A stretch of DNA of 5,581 nucleotides from Burkholderiales bacterium (lineage in GTDB: Bacteria > Pseudomonadota > Gammaproteobacteria > Burkholderiales > Casimicrobiaceae). A program made the position numbers and the translations under genes. The stretch covers positions 1 through 5,581 of the forward strand of contig JAITBX010000200.1 of assembly GCA_031283405.1 (NCBI GenBank). The letters run 5' to 3'. Below the pieces are notes generated by a model. The model saw only the letters and a program-made list of their open reading frames with translations. It was not told the DNA's origin and did not search any database. Each line of letters starts with the position of its first letter. Position 1 is the first letter of the stretch. Shown here piece by piece: positions 1 to 5,581 of the stretch.

Positions 1-48
1 TTCCCGTAAAAATCCTATGATCTGTTCTTCCGAAAACCTCTTCTTCAT
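1..48 (-). CDS. IS3-family transposase OrfA, N-terminal fragment cut by the window edge
   Basis: Reading the minus strand from an ATG at 48-46 gives 16 codons without a stop: MKKRFSEEQIIGFLRE. This closely matches the usual start of OrfA proteins of IS3-family insertion sequences (typically M-K-K-x-R-F-[ST]-E-E-Q-I-[IV]-x-[FI]-L-[KR]-[EQ]), where OrfA supplies the helix-turn-helix that binds the element's ends and is joined to the OrfB catalytic domain by programmed frameshifting. The start is supported by an AAAGGAG ribosome binding site on the minus strand (62-56), seven bases before the ATG. Only the first 16 residues are inside the window, so the family subgroup, the OrfB part and whether the element is intact cannot be judged. 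The recognition rests on a short peptide plus the correct ribosome binding site. Confidence 0.65.
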   Translation of the reverse strand, partial: MKKRFSEEQIIGFLRE

Positions 49-120
49 TTCCAATCTCCTTTGTCTTTGGGATTGGACTCTAATTCCAGCCGCTACTCAA
101 TTCCGGGGGGACGTCGTCCG
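1..120 (-). mobile_element. Left (orfA-proximal) end of an IS3-family insertion sequence, partial
   Basis: The orfA start at 48 is preceded on the minus strand by about 70 bases of leader with no other gene. The minus strand at about 113-97 carries a C-run followed by GGAATTGAG. C-runs shortly inside the tip are common in the terminal inverted repeats of several IS3 subgroups, so the element probably ends somewhere between about 100 and 122. The exact tip and any target-site duplication cannot be fixed, because the other end lies outside the window. The element sits just downstream of clpB and does not interrupt it. The boundary at 120 is an estimate. Confidence 0.45.
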
Positions 121-121
121 C

Positions 122-154
122 ATAGGTTGGGTTGCGCGAATCAAACCCCAACAT
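122..154. repeat. Short intergenic inverted repeat (AGGTTGGGTT / AACCCCAAC type)
   Basis: The plus strand reads ATAGGTTGGGTT, then a GCGCGAATC spacer, then AAACCCCAACAT. GTTGGGTT at 126-133 can pair with AACCCCAAC at 144-152 with one bulged C. The sequence and layout match a small palindromic repeat seen between genes in many proteobacterial and some cyanobacterial genomes (AGGTTGGGTT, short variable middle, AACCCAAC). It lies 49 bases after the clpB stop codon and directly beside the insertion sequence end. In the clpB direction it could form a transcript hairpin, but no T-run follows, so it is not a classical intrinsic terminator. No other clear clpB terminator is visible between 120 and 202. 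Confidence 0.5.
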
Positions 155-202
155 TGTGAAGCATCGCCCCGTTGCGGTTTGCAAACTCACCACACCTTGC
201 AT

Positions 203-2785
203 TCACTCCTTCACAAAATCGATCCCCTCCGCGTCGAGCACCACTTTCATGGTGTCGCCCGCCGCGAATTTTCCGGCGAGCAGTTCGCGCGCCAACGGGT
301 TTTCGATTTCCTGCTGAATCGCGCGTTTCAGCGGCCTTGCGCCGAAGACCGGATCGAAGCCGGCGCGCGCGACTTTGGCAAGCGCCTTGTCGTCAACGAC
401 GAGCTTGATGTCCATTTGCGCCAGCCGCGTTTCCAGCGCGCGCATCTGAATTTTCGCAATGTCGGCGATGTGTTTTTCGTCGAGCGGATGGAAGACGACG
501 ATTTCGTCGATCCGGTTGACGAATTCGGGACGGAAATGGGTTTTCACTTCATCCATCACCGCTTCCTTGATTGCGCTTTGTGCGCTGCCGCTGTCGGTCA
601 TCTGTTGAATGCGATGCGAACCGAGGTTCGAAGTCATCACGATCACGGTGTTTTTGAAATCGACGGTGCGCCCCTGCCCGTCGGTCAGACGGCCGTCGTC
701 AAGCACTTGCAACAACACATTGAAAACGTCGTGGTGCGCTTTTTCGATTTCGTCGAACAAAATCACCGCATACGGTTTGCGCCGCACGGCTTCGGTCAGG
801 TAACCGCCTTCTTCGTAGCCAACGTATCCGGGCGGCGCGCCGATCAAGCGCGCCACGGAATGCTTCTCCATGAACTCGCTCATGTCGATGCGAATCAACG
901 CTTGCTCGCTGTCGAACAAAAATTCCGCCAGCGCGCGGGTCAATTCGGTTTTGCCGACGCCGGTCGGCCCCAAGAACAAGAACGAACCGTAAGGCCGGTT
1001 CGGATCGGACAAGCCCGAACGCGAACGGCGCACCGCGTCCGACACCAGCCGCACCGCTTCCTCCTGCCCGATAACGCGCTGATGCAAGCGCGCTTCCATG
1101 TGCAGCAATTTGTCGCGTTCGCCCTGCATCATTTTCGACACCGGAATGCTGGTCGCGCGCGACACCACTTCGGCAATTTCCTCAGCGCCGACTTCGGTGC
1201 GCAACAGGCGCGCTTTTTCCTTGAGCGGCGCGTTATCCGCTTTTTTCAACTGCGCTTCCAATTGCGGCAGTTTTCCGTACTGCAACTCGCTCATCGCCTG
1301 CCAGTCGCCGCGCCGCTTCGCTTCTTCCATTTGCTGACGCACTTTGTCGATTGCTTCCTTGATGTATTGCGTTCCGGCAACGTTGGCTTTTTCCGCTTTC
1401 CAGATTTCGTCGAGATCGGCGTACTCCTGCCCGAGTTTGGTCATTTCCTCTTCGATCAGCGCCAACCGTTTTTGCGAAGCGTCGTCTTTCTCTTTTTTCA
1501 TCGCTTCGTGCTCGATCTTCAATTGAATCAGGCGGCGGTCGAGTTTGTCCATCACTTCCGGTTTGGAATCGATTTCCATTTTGATCCGCGCCGCCGCTTC
1601 GTCGATCAGATCAATGGCTTTGTCGGGCAGAAAACGATCGGTGATATAGCGGTGCGACAACTCCGCCGCTGCCACGATTGCCGGATCGGTGATGTCAACA
1701 CCGTGATGAATTTCATAGCGTTCCTGAAGACCGCGCAGAATGGCGATCGTCGATTCGACGCTCGGCTCATCCACCAGCACTTTCTGAAAACGCCGCTCCA
1801 GCGCCGCGTCTTTTTCGACGTACTTGCGGTATTCGTCGAGCGTGGTCGCGCCGACGCAATGCAGTTCGCCGCGCGCCAGCGCCGGCTTCAACATATTGCC
1901 CGCGTCGATCGCGCCCTCGGCTTTTCCGGCGCCGACCATCGTGTGCAATTCGTCGATGAAAACGATGGTGCGGCCCTCGTCGGCGGCAATATCTTTCAGC
2001 ACCGCTTTCAAACGCTCTTCAAATTCGCCGCGGTATTTGGCGCCCGCCAACAGCGCCGCCATATCGAGCGCCAGTACCCGTTTGTTTTTCAAGGTTTCCG
2101 GCACTTCGCCATTGACGATGCGCTGCGCCAACCCTTCGACAATCGCCGTTTTGCCGACGCCCGGTTCGCCGATCAGCACCGGATTGTTTTTGCTGCGTCG
2201 TTGCAAAATCTGAATGGTGCGGCGGATTTCATCGTCGCGTCCGATCACCGGATCGAGCTTGCTCAGCCGCGCTTGCTCGGTCAAGTCGATGCAATATTTT
2301 TTCAGCGACTCGCGCTGCCCTTCGGCGTCCGACGAGTCCACGCCGCCGCCGTTGCGCACGGCGTCGATCGCCGCGGTCAGCGCTTTTTTATCAACGTTCG
2401 CTTCGCGCAGAAAGCGCGACACTGCGCCCTTGGCGTCGAACGCCGCCAATAAAAAAAGCTCGGAAGCGATGAATTGGTCGCCGCGTTTGGCGGCTTCTTT
2501 TTCCATCAAGTTGAACAGATTGGACAGGTCGCGCGAAATCGTGATCTCGCCGCCCGTGCCTTCCACCGTCGGCAGTTGCGCCAGCGATGTTTTGAGCGCG
2601 GCGCGCAACGCCGGCACGTTGCCGCCGGCGCGCGCCAAGAGCGACGCCGTGCCGCCGCCGTCCTGCGCCAGCATCGCCGAGAGCACATGCTGCGGCTCGA
2701 TGAAGCCGTTATCGGCGGCCAGCGCCATGCTCTGCGCGTCGGCGAGGGCTTCCTGAAATTTGGTGGTCAATTTGTCGAAACGCAT
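203..2785 (-). CDS. clpB: ATP-dependent disaggregase ClpB (Hsp104 family)
   Basis: Encodes 860 residues, close to the 857 of E. coli ClpB. This cytosolic hexameric AAA+ chaperone works with DnaK/DnaJ/GrpE to pull polypeptides out of aggregates by threading them through its pore after heat stress. Order of parts: N-terminal substrate-binding domain about 1-145; first ATPase domain about 160-400 with Walker A GEPGVGKT (206-213), Walker B IDEL with E279, arginine fingers R331/R332 and pore loop KYRG with Y251; coiled-coil middle domain about 410-525 that contacts DnaK; second ATPase domain about 550-770 with Walker A GPTGVGKT (606-613), Walker B FDEI with E679, pore tyrosine Y654 in GYVGY, and arginine finger R758 in NRIDE; C-terminal domain with sensor-2 GARPLKR (815-821). 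All key residues are present. It has no IGF/IGL ClpP-docking loop context and carries the middle domain, which separates it from ClpA and ClpC. The ATG at 2785 is supported by AAGGAG (2798-2793) seven bases upstream. It is transcribed alone here, from a sigma-32-type promoter. Confidence 0.98.
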   Translation of the reverse strand: MRFDKLTTKFQEALADAQSMALAADNGFIEPQHVLSAMLAQDGGGTASLLARAGGNVPALRAALKTSLAQLPTVEGTGGEITISRDLSNLFNLMEKEAAKRGDQFIASELFLLAAFDAKGAVSRFLREANVDKKALTAAIDAVRNGGGVDSSDAEGQRESLKKYCIDLTEQARLSKLDPVIGRDDEIRRTIQILQRRSKNNPVLIGEPGVGKTAIVEGLAQRIVNGEVPETLKNKRVLALDMAALLAGAKYRGEFEERLKAVLKDIAADEGRTIVFIDELHTMVGAGKAEGAIDAGNMLKPALARGELHCVGATTLDEYRKYVEKDAALERRFQKVLVDEPSVESTIAILRGLQERYEIHHGVDITDPAIVAAAELSHRYITDRFLPDKAIDLIDEAAARIKMEIDSKPEVMDKLDRRLIQLKIEHEAMKKEKDDASQKRLALIEEEMTKLGQEYADLDEIWKAEKANVAGTQYIKEAIDKVRQQMEEAKRRGDWQAMSELQYGKLPQLEAQLKKADNAPLKEKARLLRTEVGAEEIAEVVSRATSIPVSKMMQGERDKLLHMEARLHQRVIGQEEAVRLVSDAVRRSRSGLSDPNRPYGSFLFLGPTGVGKTELTRALAEFLFDSEQALIRIDMSEFMEKHSVARLIGAPPGYVGYEEGGYLTEAVRRKPYAVILFDEIEKAHHDVFNVLLQVLDDGRLTDGQGRTVDFKNTVIVMTSNLGSHRIQQMTDSGSAQSAIKEAVMDEVKTHFRPEFVNRIDEIVVFHPLDEKHIADIAKIQMRALETRLAQMDIKLVVDDKALAKVARAGFDPVFGARPLKRAIQQEIENPLARELLAGKFAAGDTMKVVLDAEGIDFVKE

Positions 2786-2822
2786 GAAAACGCTCCTTGA
2801 AGTTAAATTCGATCAAGGCAAC

Positions 2823-2851
2823 ATATGCGGCCGCCGAACAGATTTTTCAAG
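2823..2851 (-). promoter_or_regulatory. Sigma-32 (RpoH) heat-shock promoter for clpB
   Basis: On the minus strand, CTTGAAA (2851-2845) is a perfect match to the core of the sigma-32 -35 element. It is followed after 14 bases by CCGCATAT (2830-2823), which matches CCCCATNT at all but one position. The 14-base gap is within the usual range for heat-shock promoters. The predicted transcript start is near 2816, leaving a leader of about 30 bases that ends in the AAGGAG site. clpB is a classical RpoH-regulated gene in proteobacteria, so sequence and context agree. Confidence 0.85.
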
Positions 2852-2927
2852 CGTCGGGCGCAAATTAAAGGGCGGCGCGTGATACCATGCCCAAAACATT
2901 TCATTGCTTTCACTTTTCGCCTTCCCA

Positions 2928-4352
2928 ATGCCCATGCTTTCCATCTTCCGGACTTTCCGCACTGCCGCGCACGGGGCGTTGCTTGCTGTTGCCGTTGCCC
3001 TTCCGGCCGCCGCCGCGCCGCCCGAAACAACGCCAATGCCGGCGGCGCCTGCAACGATTAACACAACAACGAATGCACCCATAAACGCCGCGCCGCTGTC
3101 GTCTGCCGCCGAGCAGATTTACGCGCAGGCGCGGCCGCGGCTTCTCCAGATTCGCACATTGCTGACCGCCGCGCAGAAACAGTCGTCGCTCGGCTCGGGC
3201 TTTCTGGTTGACGCCGACGGTTTCGCGCTGACCAATTACCATGTGGTTTCGCAATACGCGCTGGAACCGAAAACGTACCAACTCGATTATCTGGCGCCCG
3301 ACGGCACGCGCGGCCATTTACGGCTTCACGCCATCGACGTCATCAACGATCTGGCCGTCGTCCGATTGGAGCCGCCCGACGATACGAACAATGCGCCGCC
3401 GCGCGATCATTTCACTTTCAACGCTACCGCCGTCGCCGGCGCGCTGCCCAAAGGCGAACGTTTGTTTGCGATGGGCAACCCCATCGATCTCGGCTTTGCC
3501 ATCGTCGAAGGCACTTACAACGGGCTGGTCGAAAACAGTTATCAGCCGCGCATTCATTTCACCGGCGCATTGAATCCGGGCATGAGCGGCGGCCCAGCGG
3601 TCACCGCCGACAACCGCATCGCCGGCGTCAATGTCGCCAAGCAACTCGGCGGCGAACTGGTCAGCTTCCTCGTTCCTGCATCTGCCGCTTCCGCGCTGGT
3701 GGAAAAAGCGCGGCACAGCGAAGCGATGAGCCCGGCCAGTGTGCGCGAAGCGATCCGCGAACAACTCGATACTTGGCAAAAAGGTTTCTTCGCCGCCTTG
3801 CAGAAAGAAGGTTTTCGCACCGCGTCGTTCGGCGCGTATCAGGCGGCGGAAAGCAAAGCGCCCTGGTTCACTTGCTGGGCGCACACCAACAGTGACACCG
3901 CCGCCAAGCCGCGCGCGCTCATCAATGACGCCTCCTGCGATACCCGCTCGGCGTTGTATCTGGCCGACAACATGAGCAGCGGGCAAGCGAATTTGTCGTA
4001 CACCCACATGAAGAGCATCGACCTCGGCGCGCTTCAATTCGCCACGCTGGTGTCGCAACGCATGCGGCCTTCGGCGCTCTACGGATCGCGTCGCCGTTTC
4101 ACATCGCCGCAGTGCTATGAAAACTTTTTGGCGCCGGATGAGGCGCATCCGAAAAGGCCGGTATTGCGCGTGACGTGGTGCGCCCGCGCTTACCGCGATT
4201 TCGCCGATTTGTACGACATCGCCGTCTCCGCCGTCACGCAAGACAGCAGCGCAGAAGCGCTGGTTTCGCGCCTCTCACTGACCGGCGTCAGCTATCCGAA
4301 TGCCATCGCCATCACCGAGCAATTTTTGAACACGCTGGAGGTGACGCGATGA
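2928..4352 (+). CDS. Exported trypsin-like serine protease with unknown C-terminal domain
   Basis: Encodes 474 residues from the ATG at 2928. The first 30 or so look like a Sec signal peptide: an Arg-bearing start (FRTFRT), a hydrophobic stretch ALLAVAVAL, then an Ala-rich end (PAAAA, residues 26-30). A Pro/Thr/Ala/Asn-rich linker runs to about residue 58. The next part is a trypsin/HtrA-like fold (Trypsin_2 type) with the full triad: His105 in TNYHVV, Asp141 in INDLAVVRL and Ser220 in NPGMSGGP. Residues about 270-474 form a second domain I do not recognise; it has no visible PDZ repeat, unlike DegP/DegQ, and contains all four cysteines of the predicted mature protein (316, 337, 396, 418), which could form disulfides in the periplasm. 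The substrate is unknown. The start is uncertain: ATG 2928, ATG 2934 and TTG 2904 share the frame, none has a clear ribosome binding site, and 2934 would also give a good signal peptide. The stop overlaps the next gene's ATG, implying an operon. Confidence 0.88.
   Translation: MPMLSIFRTFRTAAHGALLAVAVALPAAAAPPETTPMPAAPATINTTTNAPINAAPLSSAAEQIYAQARPRLLQIRTLLTAAQKQSSLGSGFLVDADGFALTNYHVVSQYALEPKTYQLDYLAPDGTRGHLRLHAIDVINDLAVVRLEPPDDTNNAPPRDHFTFNATAVAGALPKGERLFAMGNPIDLGFAIVEGTYNGLVENSYQPRIHFTGALNPGMSGGPAVTADNRIAGVNVAKQLGGELVSFLVPASAASALVEKARHSEAMSPASVREAIREQLDTWQKGFFAALQKEGFRTASFGAYQAAESKAPWFTCWAHTNSDTAAKPRALINDASCDTRSALYLADNMSSGQANLSYTHMKSIDLGALQFATLVSQRMRPSALYGSRRRFTSPQCYENFLAPDEAHPKRPVLRVTWCARAYRDFADLYDIAVSAVTQDSSAEALVSRLSLTGVSYPNAIAITEQFLNTLEVTR
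4337..4344 (+). promoter_or_regulatory. Ribosome binding site of the FHA gene inside the protease gene
   Basis: GGAGGTGA is fully complementary to the anti-Shine-Dalgarno core and lies four bases before the ATG at 4349. It sits within the last codons of the protease gene. It fixes the start of the FHA gene at 4349 rather than at any upstream in-frame codon, and fits translation coupled through the ATGA overlap. Confidence 0.85.
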
Positions 4353-5341
4353 TCTGGGTTGAAATTCTGTCGCGCAACAGAGAAGTGCTCAGTCGCAGCC
4401 ATCACGCCGCCGACGGCGATTTGCTGATCGGCCGCAGCTACAGCAACGATGTGATGATTGACGATGCCTGCGTCGCGCCGCAACACGTTTTGCTGCACTG
4501 CGACGAACACGGCATCTGGACTGCCGAAGACTGCGGCAGTCAAAACGGTTTGCTCGACAGCCGCGGTCGCCGTTGCGAGCGAATGGTGTTGACCGGCGAT
4601 ACCGTGTTTCAAATCGGTCAAACATGGCTGCGCATTCGCGGCGCCGGTTTTCCGGTCGCGCCCGAACGACGAATGGTTCCGCAACAGCGGCGATGGCCGT
4701 GGATTATCGTGCTGGCCGTTATCTTGCTCGGCCTTTACACGCTTCAACTGTGGTCAAATTTGATCGGCGAATCAAGACCGGCGCTTGATCTGCTGCTGCC
4801 CAATGTTTCGCTGATTATCATGTTGGTTGTCTGGATTTCCCTCTGGGCAGGGCTGTCGCGTTTGCTCTCCGGCGCGGCCAACTTTACGCGCCACACCGTG
4901 ATTGCGCTTTGCGGTTCCGTGTGCGCGTTATTGTTCACCTTCTTTGTCAGTTGGGCGACGTTCGCTTTTTCTTTCCGCCTGCTGGTTGACTACGGTTTCG
5001 TCGCGTCGTGGCTGATTTTGGGCGCCACTTGTTTCTATCATCTTCGCGCCATCAGCGCCCGCCGCTTGCGACTCAAAGCGATCATCGTTGCGGTGTTGTT
5101 CATTGCCGCCGCCGCCGTGCAATGGCTCGCCAGCGATTCCTTCAACTTTCAACGCGGAACAGGAGGCAACAATGCCTACCTGAAAAATTTGTGGCCGCCG
5201 GCAGCGCGCGTGATCGCGCCGCAATCGCAGGAAGCCTTCTTCCGCGAAGTTGAAAAAATCAAGGCGAATCTCGATGAATCGCGCAAAAAAGAACCGGAAG
5301 AAGGGGGATTATTTGAGCAGTTTTTGGATGGCGATGATTAG
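4349..5341 (+). CDS. FHA-domain membrane protein with five predicted transmembrane segments
   Basis: Encodes 330 residues. The first 97 or so form a forkhead-associated domain, a fold that binds phosphothreonine peptides: IGRS (27-30), a histidine at the SxxH position (H46 in APQH) and the GSQNG turn with N66 all stand in the right order and spacing. A basic stretch (RRMVPQQRR, 107-115) leads into hydrophobic segments at about 117-136, 149-170, 183-205, 213-231 and 243-261. The last 70 residues are soluble, charged and acidic at the end (LFEQFLDGDD), with a short possible coiled coil around 294-314. Positive charges cluster in the loops after segments 2 and 4 (SRLLSGAANFTRH; HLRAISARRLRLK), which puts the FHA domain in the cytoplasm and the tail in the periplasm. 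The ATG overlaps the protease stop codon (ATGA) and follows a strong GGAGGTGA site. The FHA call is firm; the biological role is not known to me. A sensor, scaffold or protease anchor are all possible. Confidence 0.88.
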   Translation: MIWVEILSRNREVLSRSHHAADGDLLIGRSYSNDVMIDDACVAPQHVLLHCDEHGIWTAEDCGSQNGLLDSRGRRCERMVLTGDTVFQIGQTWLRIRGAGFPVAPERRMVPQQRRWPWIIVLAVILLGLYTLQLWSNLIGESRPALDLLLPNVSLIIMLVVWISLWAGLSRLLSGAANFTRHTVIALCGSVCALLFTFFVSWATFAFSFRLLVDYGFVASWLILGATCFYHLRAISARRLRLKAIIVAVLFIAAAAVQWLASDSFNFQRGTGGNNAYLKNLWPPAARVIAPQSQEAFFREVEKIKANLDESRKKEPEEGGLFEQFLDGDD

Positions 5342-5368
5342 AGCGCTTTGGGTTCGTATGAATACAAA

Positions 5369-5500
5369 ACCCCTCTCTCCCGCTTGTGAGCAAGGAGCAG
5401 AGGAAAGAGCCGCAAGGACGATTTGCAGTCGCCCGAATCTTTGCGGACGGCAGAATGGCTCCCCTCTCCCCCTGTGGGAGAGGAGTGGGGGAAGAGGGGT
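5369..5500. repeat. Pair of C/T-rich hairpin repeats downstream of the FHA gene
   Basis: Two related units both begin CCCCTCTC on the plus strand. The first (about 5370-5403) is an imperfect hairpin: CCTCT 5372-5376 with AGAGG 5399-5403, and CTTG 5383-5386 with CAAG 5391-5394. The second (5461-5499) has a perfect 8-base inner stem, CCTCTCCC 5463-5470 with GGGAGAGG 5476-5483. Such C/T-rich then G/A-rich palindromes, often in pairs, are common between genes in proteobacteria and produce spurious reading frames rich in Pro, Leu, Gly, Glu and Arg. The first starts 29 bases after the FHA stop codon and could slow or end transcription, but no T-run directly follows either hairpin. I see no convincing gene in 5342-5581. 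Confidence 0.55.
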
Positions 5501-5581
5501 GAACGCGAGTGAGCGCTCATCAACCGTTTTCTCCATTTTTTGTTTGGCCGGAAAATTTTTGGCGGCGCTTTTCCTCGTGAC

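Noticed and set aside
177..186. A 10-base perfect palindrome GTTTGCAAAC just after the clpB stop.
   Set aside because: It is short, has no loop or T-run, and could easily arise by chance; there is no sign it is an operator or terminator.
17..2452. An 811-codon open frame on the plus strand opposite clpB.
   Set aside because: It is in exact codon-to-codon register with clpB, so stops would appear only where clpB uses TTA, CTA or TCA, which are rare in GC-rich genes. Its product is rich in His, Arg and Phe with no recognisable domain.
2844..2867. A sigma-70 promoter for the protease operon (TTTTCA then AAATTA).
   Set aside because: The gap is only 12 bases and both boxes match poorly.
2887..3084. 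A short plus-strand frame starting MPKTFHCFHF near the protease start.
   Set aside because: It has no ribosome binding site or domain, and overlaps the signal peptide region of the protease in another frame.
3318..4241. A 307-codon open frame on the minus strand opposite the protease gene.
   Set aside because: It is a shadow of the protease gene: Arg/Ala/Gly-rich, without recognisable motifs, while the plus strand encodes a clear catalytic triad.
4175..4348. Extension of the FHA reading frame 58 codons upstream.
   Set aside because: The extra residues are Arg-rich and out of frame within the protease gene; the strong ribosome binding site at 4337-4344 sets the start at 4349.
5309..5536. A 75-codon minus-strand frame at the right edge.
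   Set aside because: It is read through the C/T-rich hairpin repeats, giving the Pro/Leu/Gly/Arg-rich peptide typical of such repeats, and it runs into the end of the FHA gene.

Overview
The window looks like a chromosomal segment from a betaproteobacterium. The main evidence is a full-length ClpB with betaproteobacterial-type linker wording before its second ATPase domain (RATSIPVSKMMQG, where E. coli has RWTGIPVS). Supporting signs are a near-consensus sigma-32 promoter in front of clpB, moderately high GC, and intergenic repeats of kinds common in this class. I cannot name a genus.

Layout from left to right. Positions 1-48 (minus strand) hold the first 16 codons of an IS3-family transposase OrfA that runs off the left edge; its leader and the insertion sequence end lie in about 49-120. 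A short inverted repeat of the widespread 'AGGTTGGGTT...AACCCAAC' intergenic type follows at 122-154. clpB occupies 203-2785 on the minus strand and is complete, with a good ribosome binding site and a heat-shock promoter upstream. A 142-base divergent intergenic region separates it from a two-gene operon on the plus strand. The first operon gene (about 2928-4352) encodes an exported trypsin-like serine protease with an intact His-Asp-Ser triad and a cysteine-containing C-terminal domain I do not recognise. The second (4349-5341) overlaps it by four bases (ATGA) and encodes an N-terminal FHA domain followed by five predicted membrane segments and an acidic tail. The last 240 bases contain no convincing gene; they hold two C/T-rich/G/A-rich hairpin repeats about 60 bases apart.

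How the genes may work together. ClpB is the cytosolic disaggregase of the DnaK system and is probably regulated separately by heat shock. The protease/FHA pair is the least understood part of the window. The overlap implies coupled translation. Charge distribution places the FHA domain in the cytoplasm and the C-terminal tail of the same protein in the periplasm, the compartment where the protease should be. This suggests, as an inference only, a membrane adaptor that links cytoplasmic phosphothreonine recognition to a periplasmic protease. No kinase, phosphatase or other partner is visible in the window.
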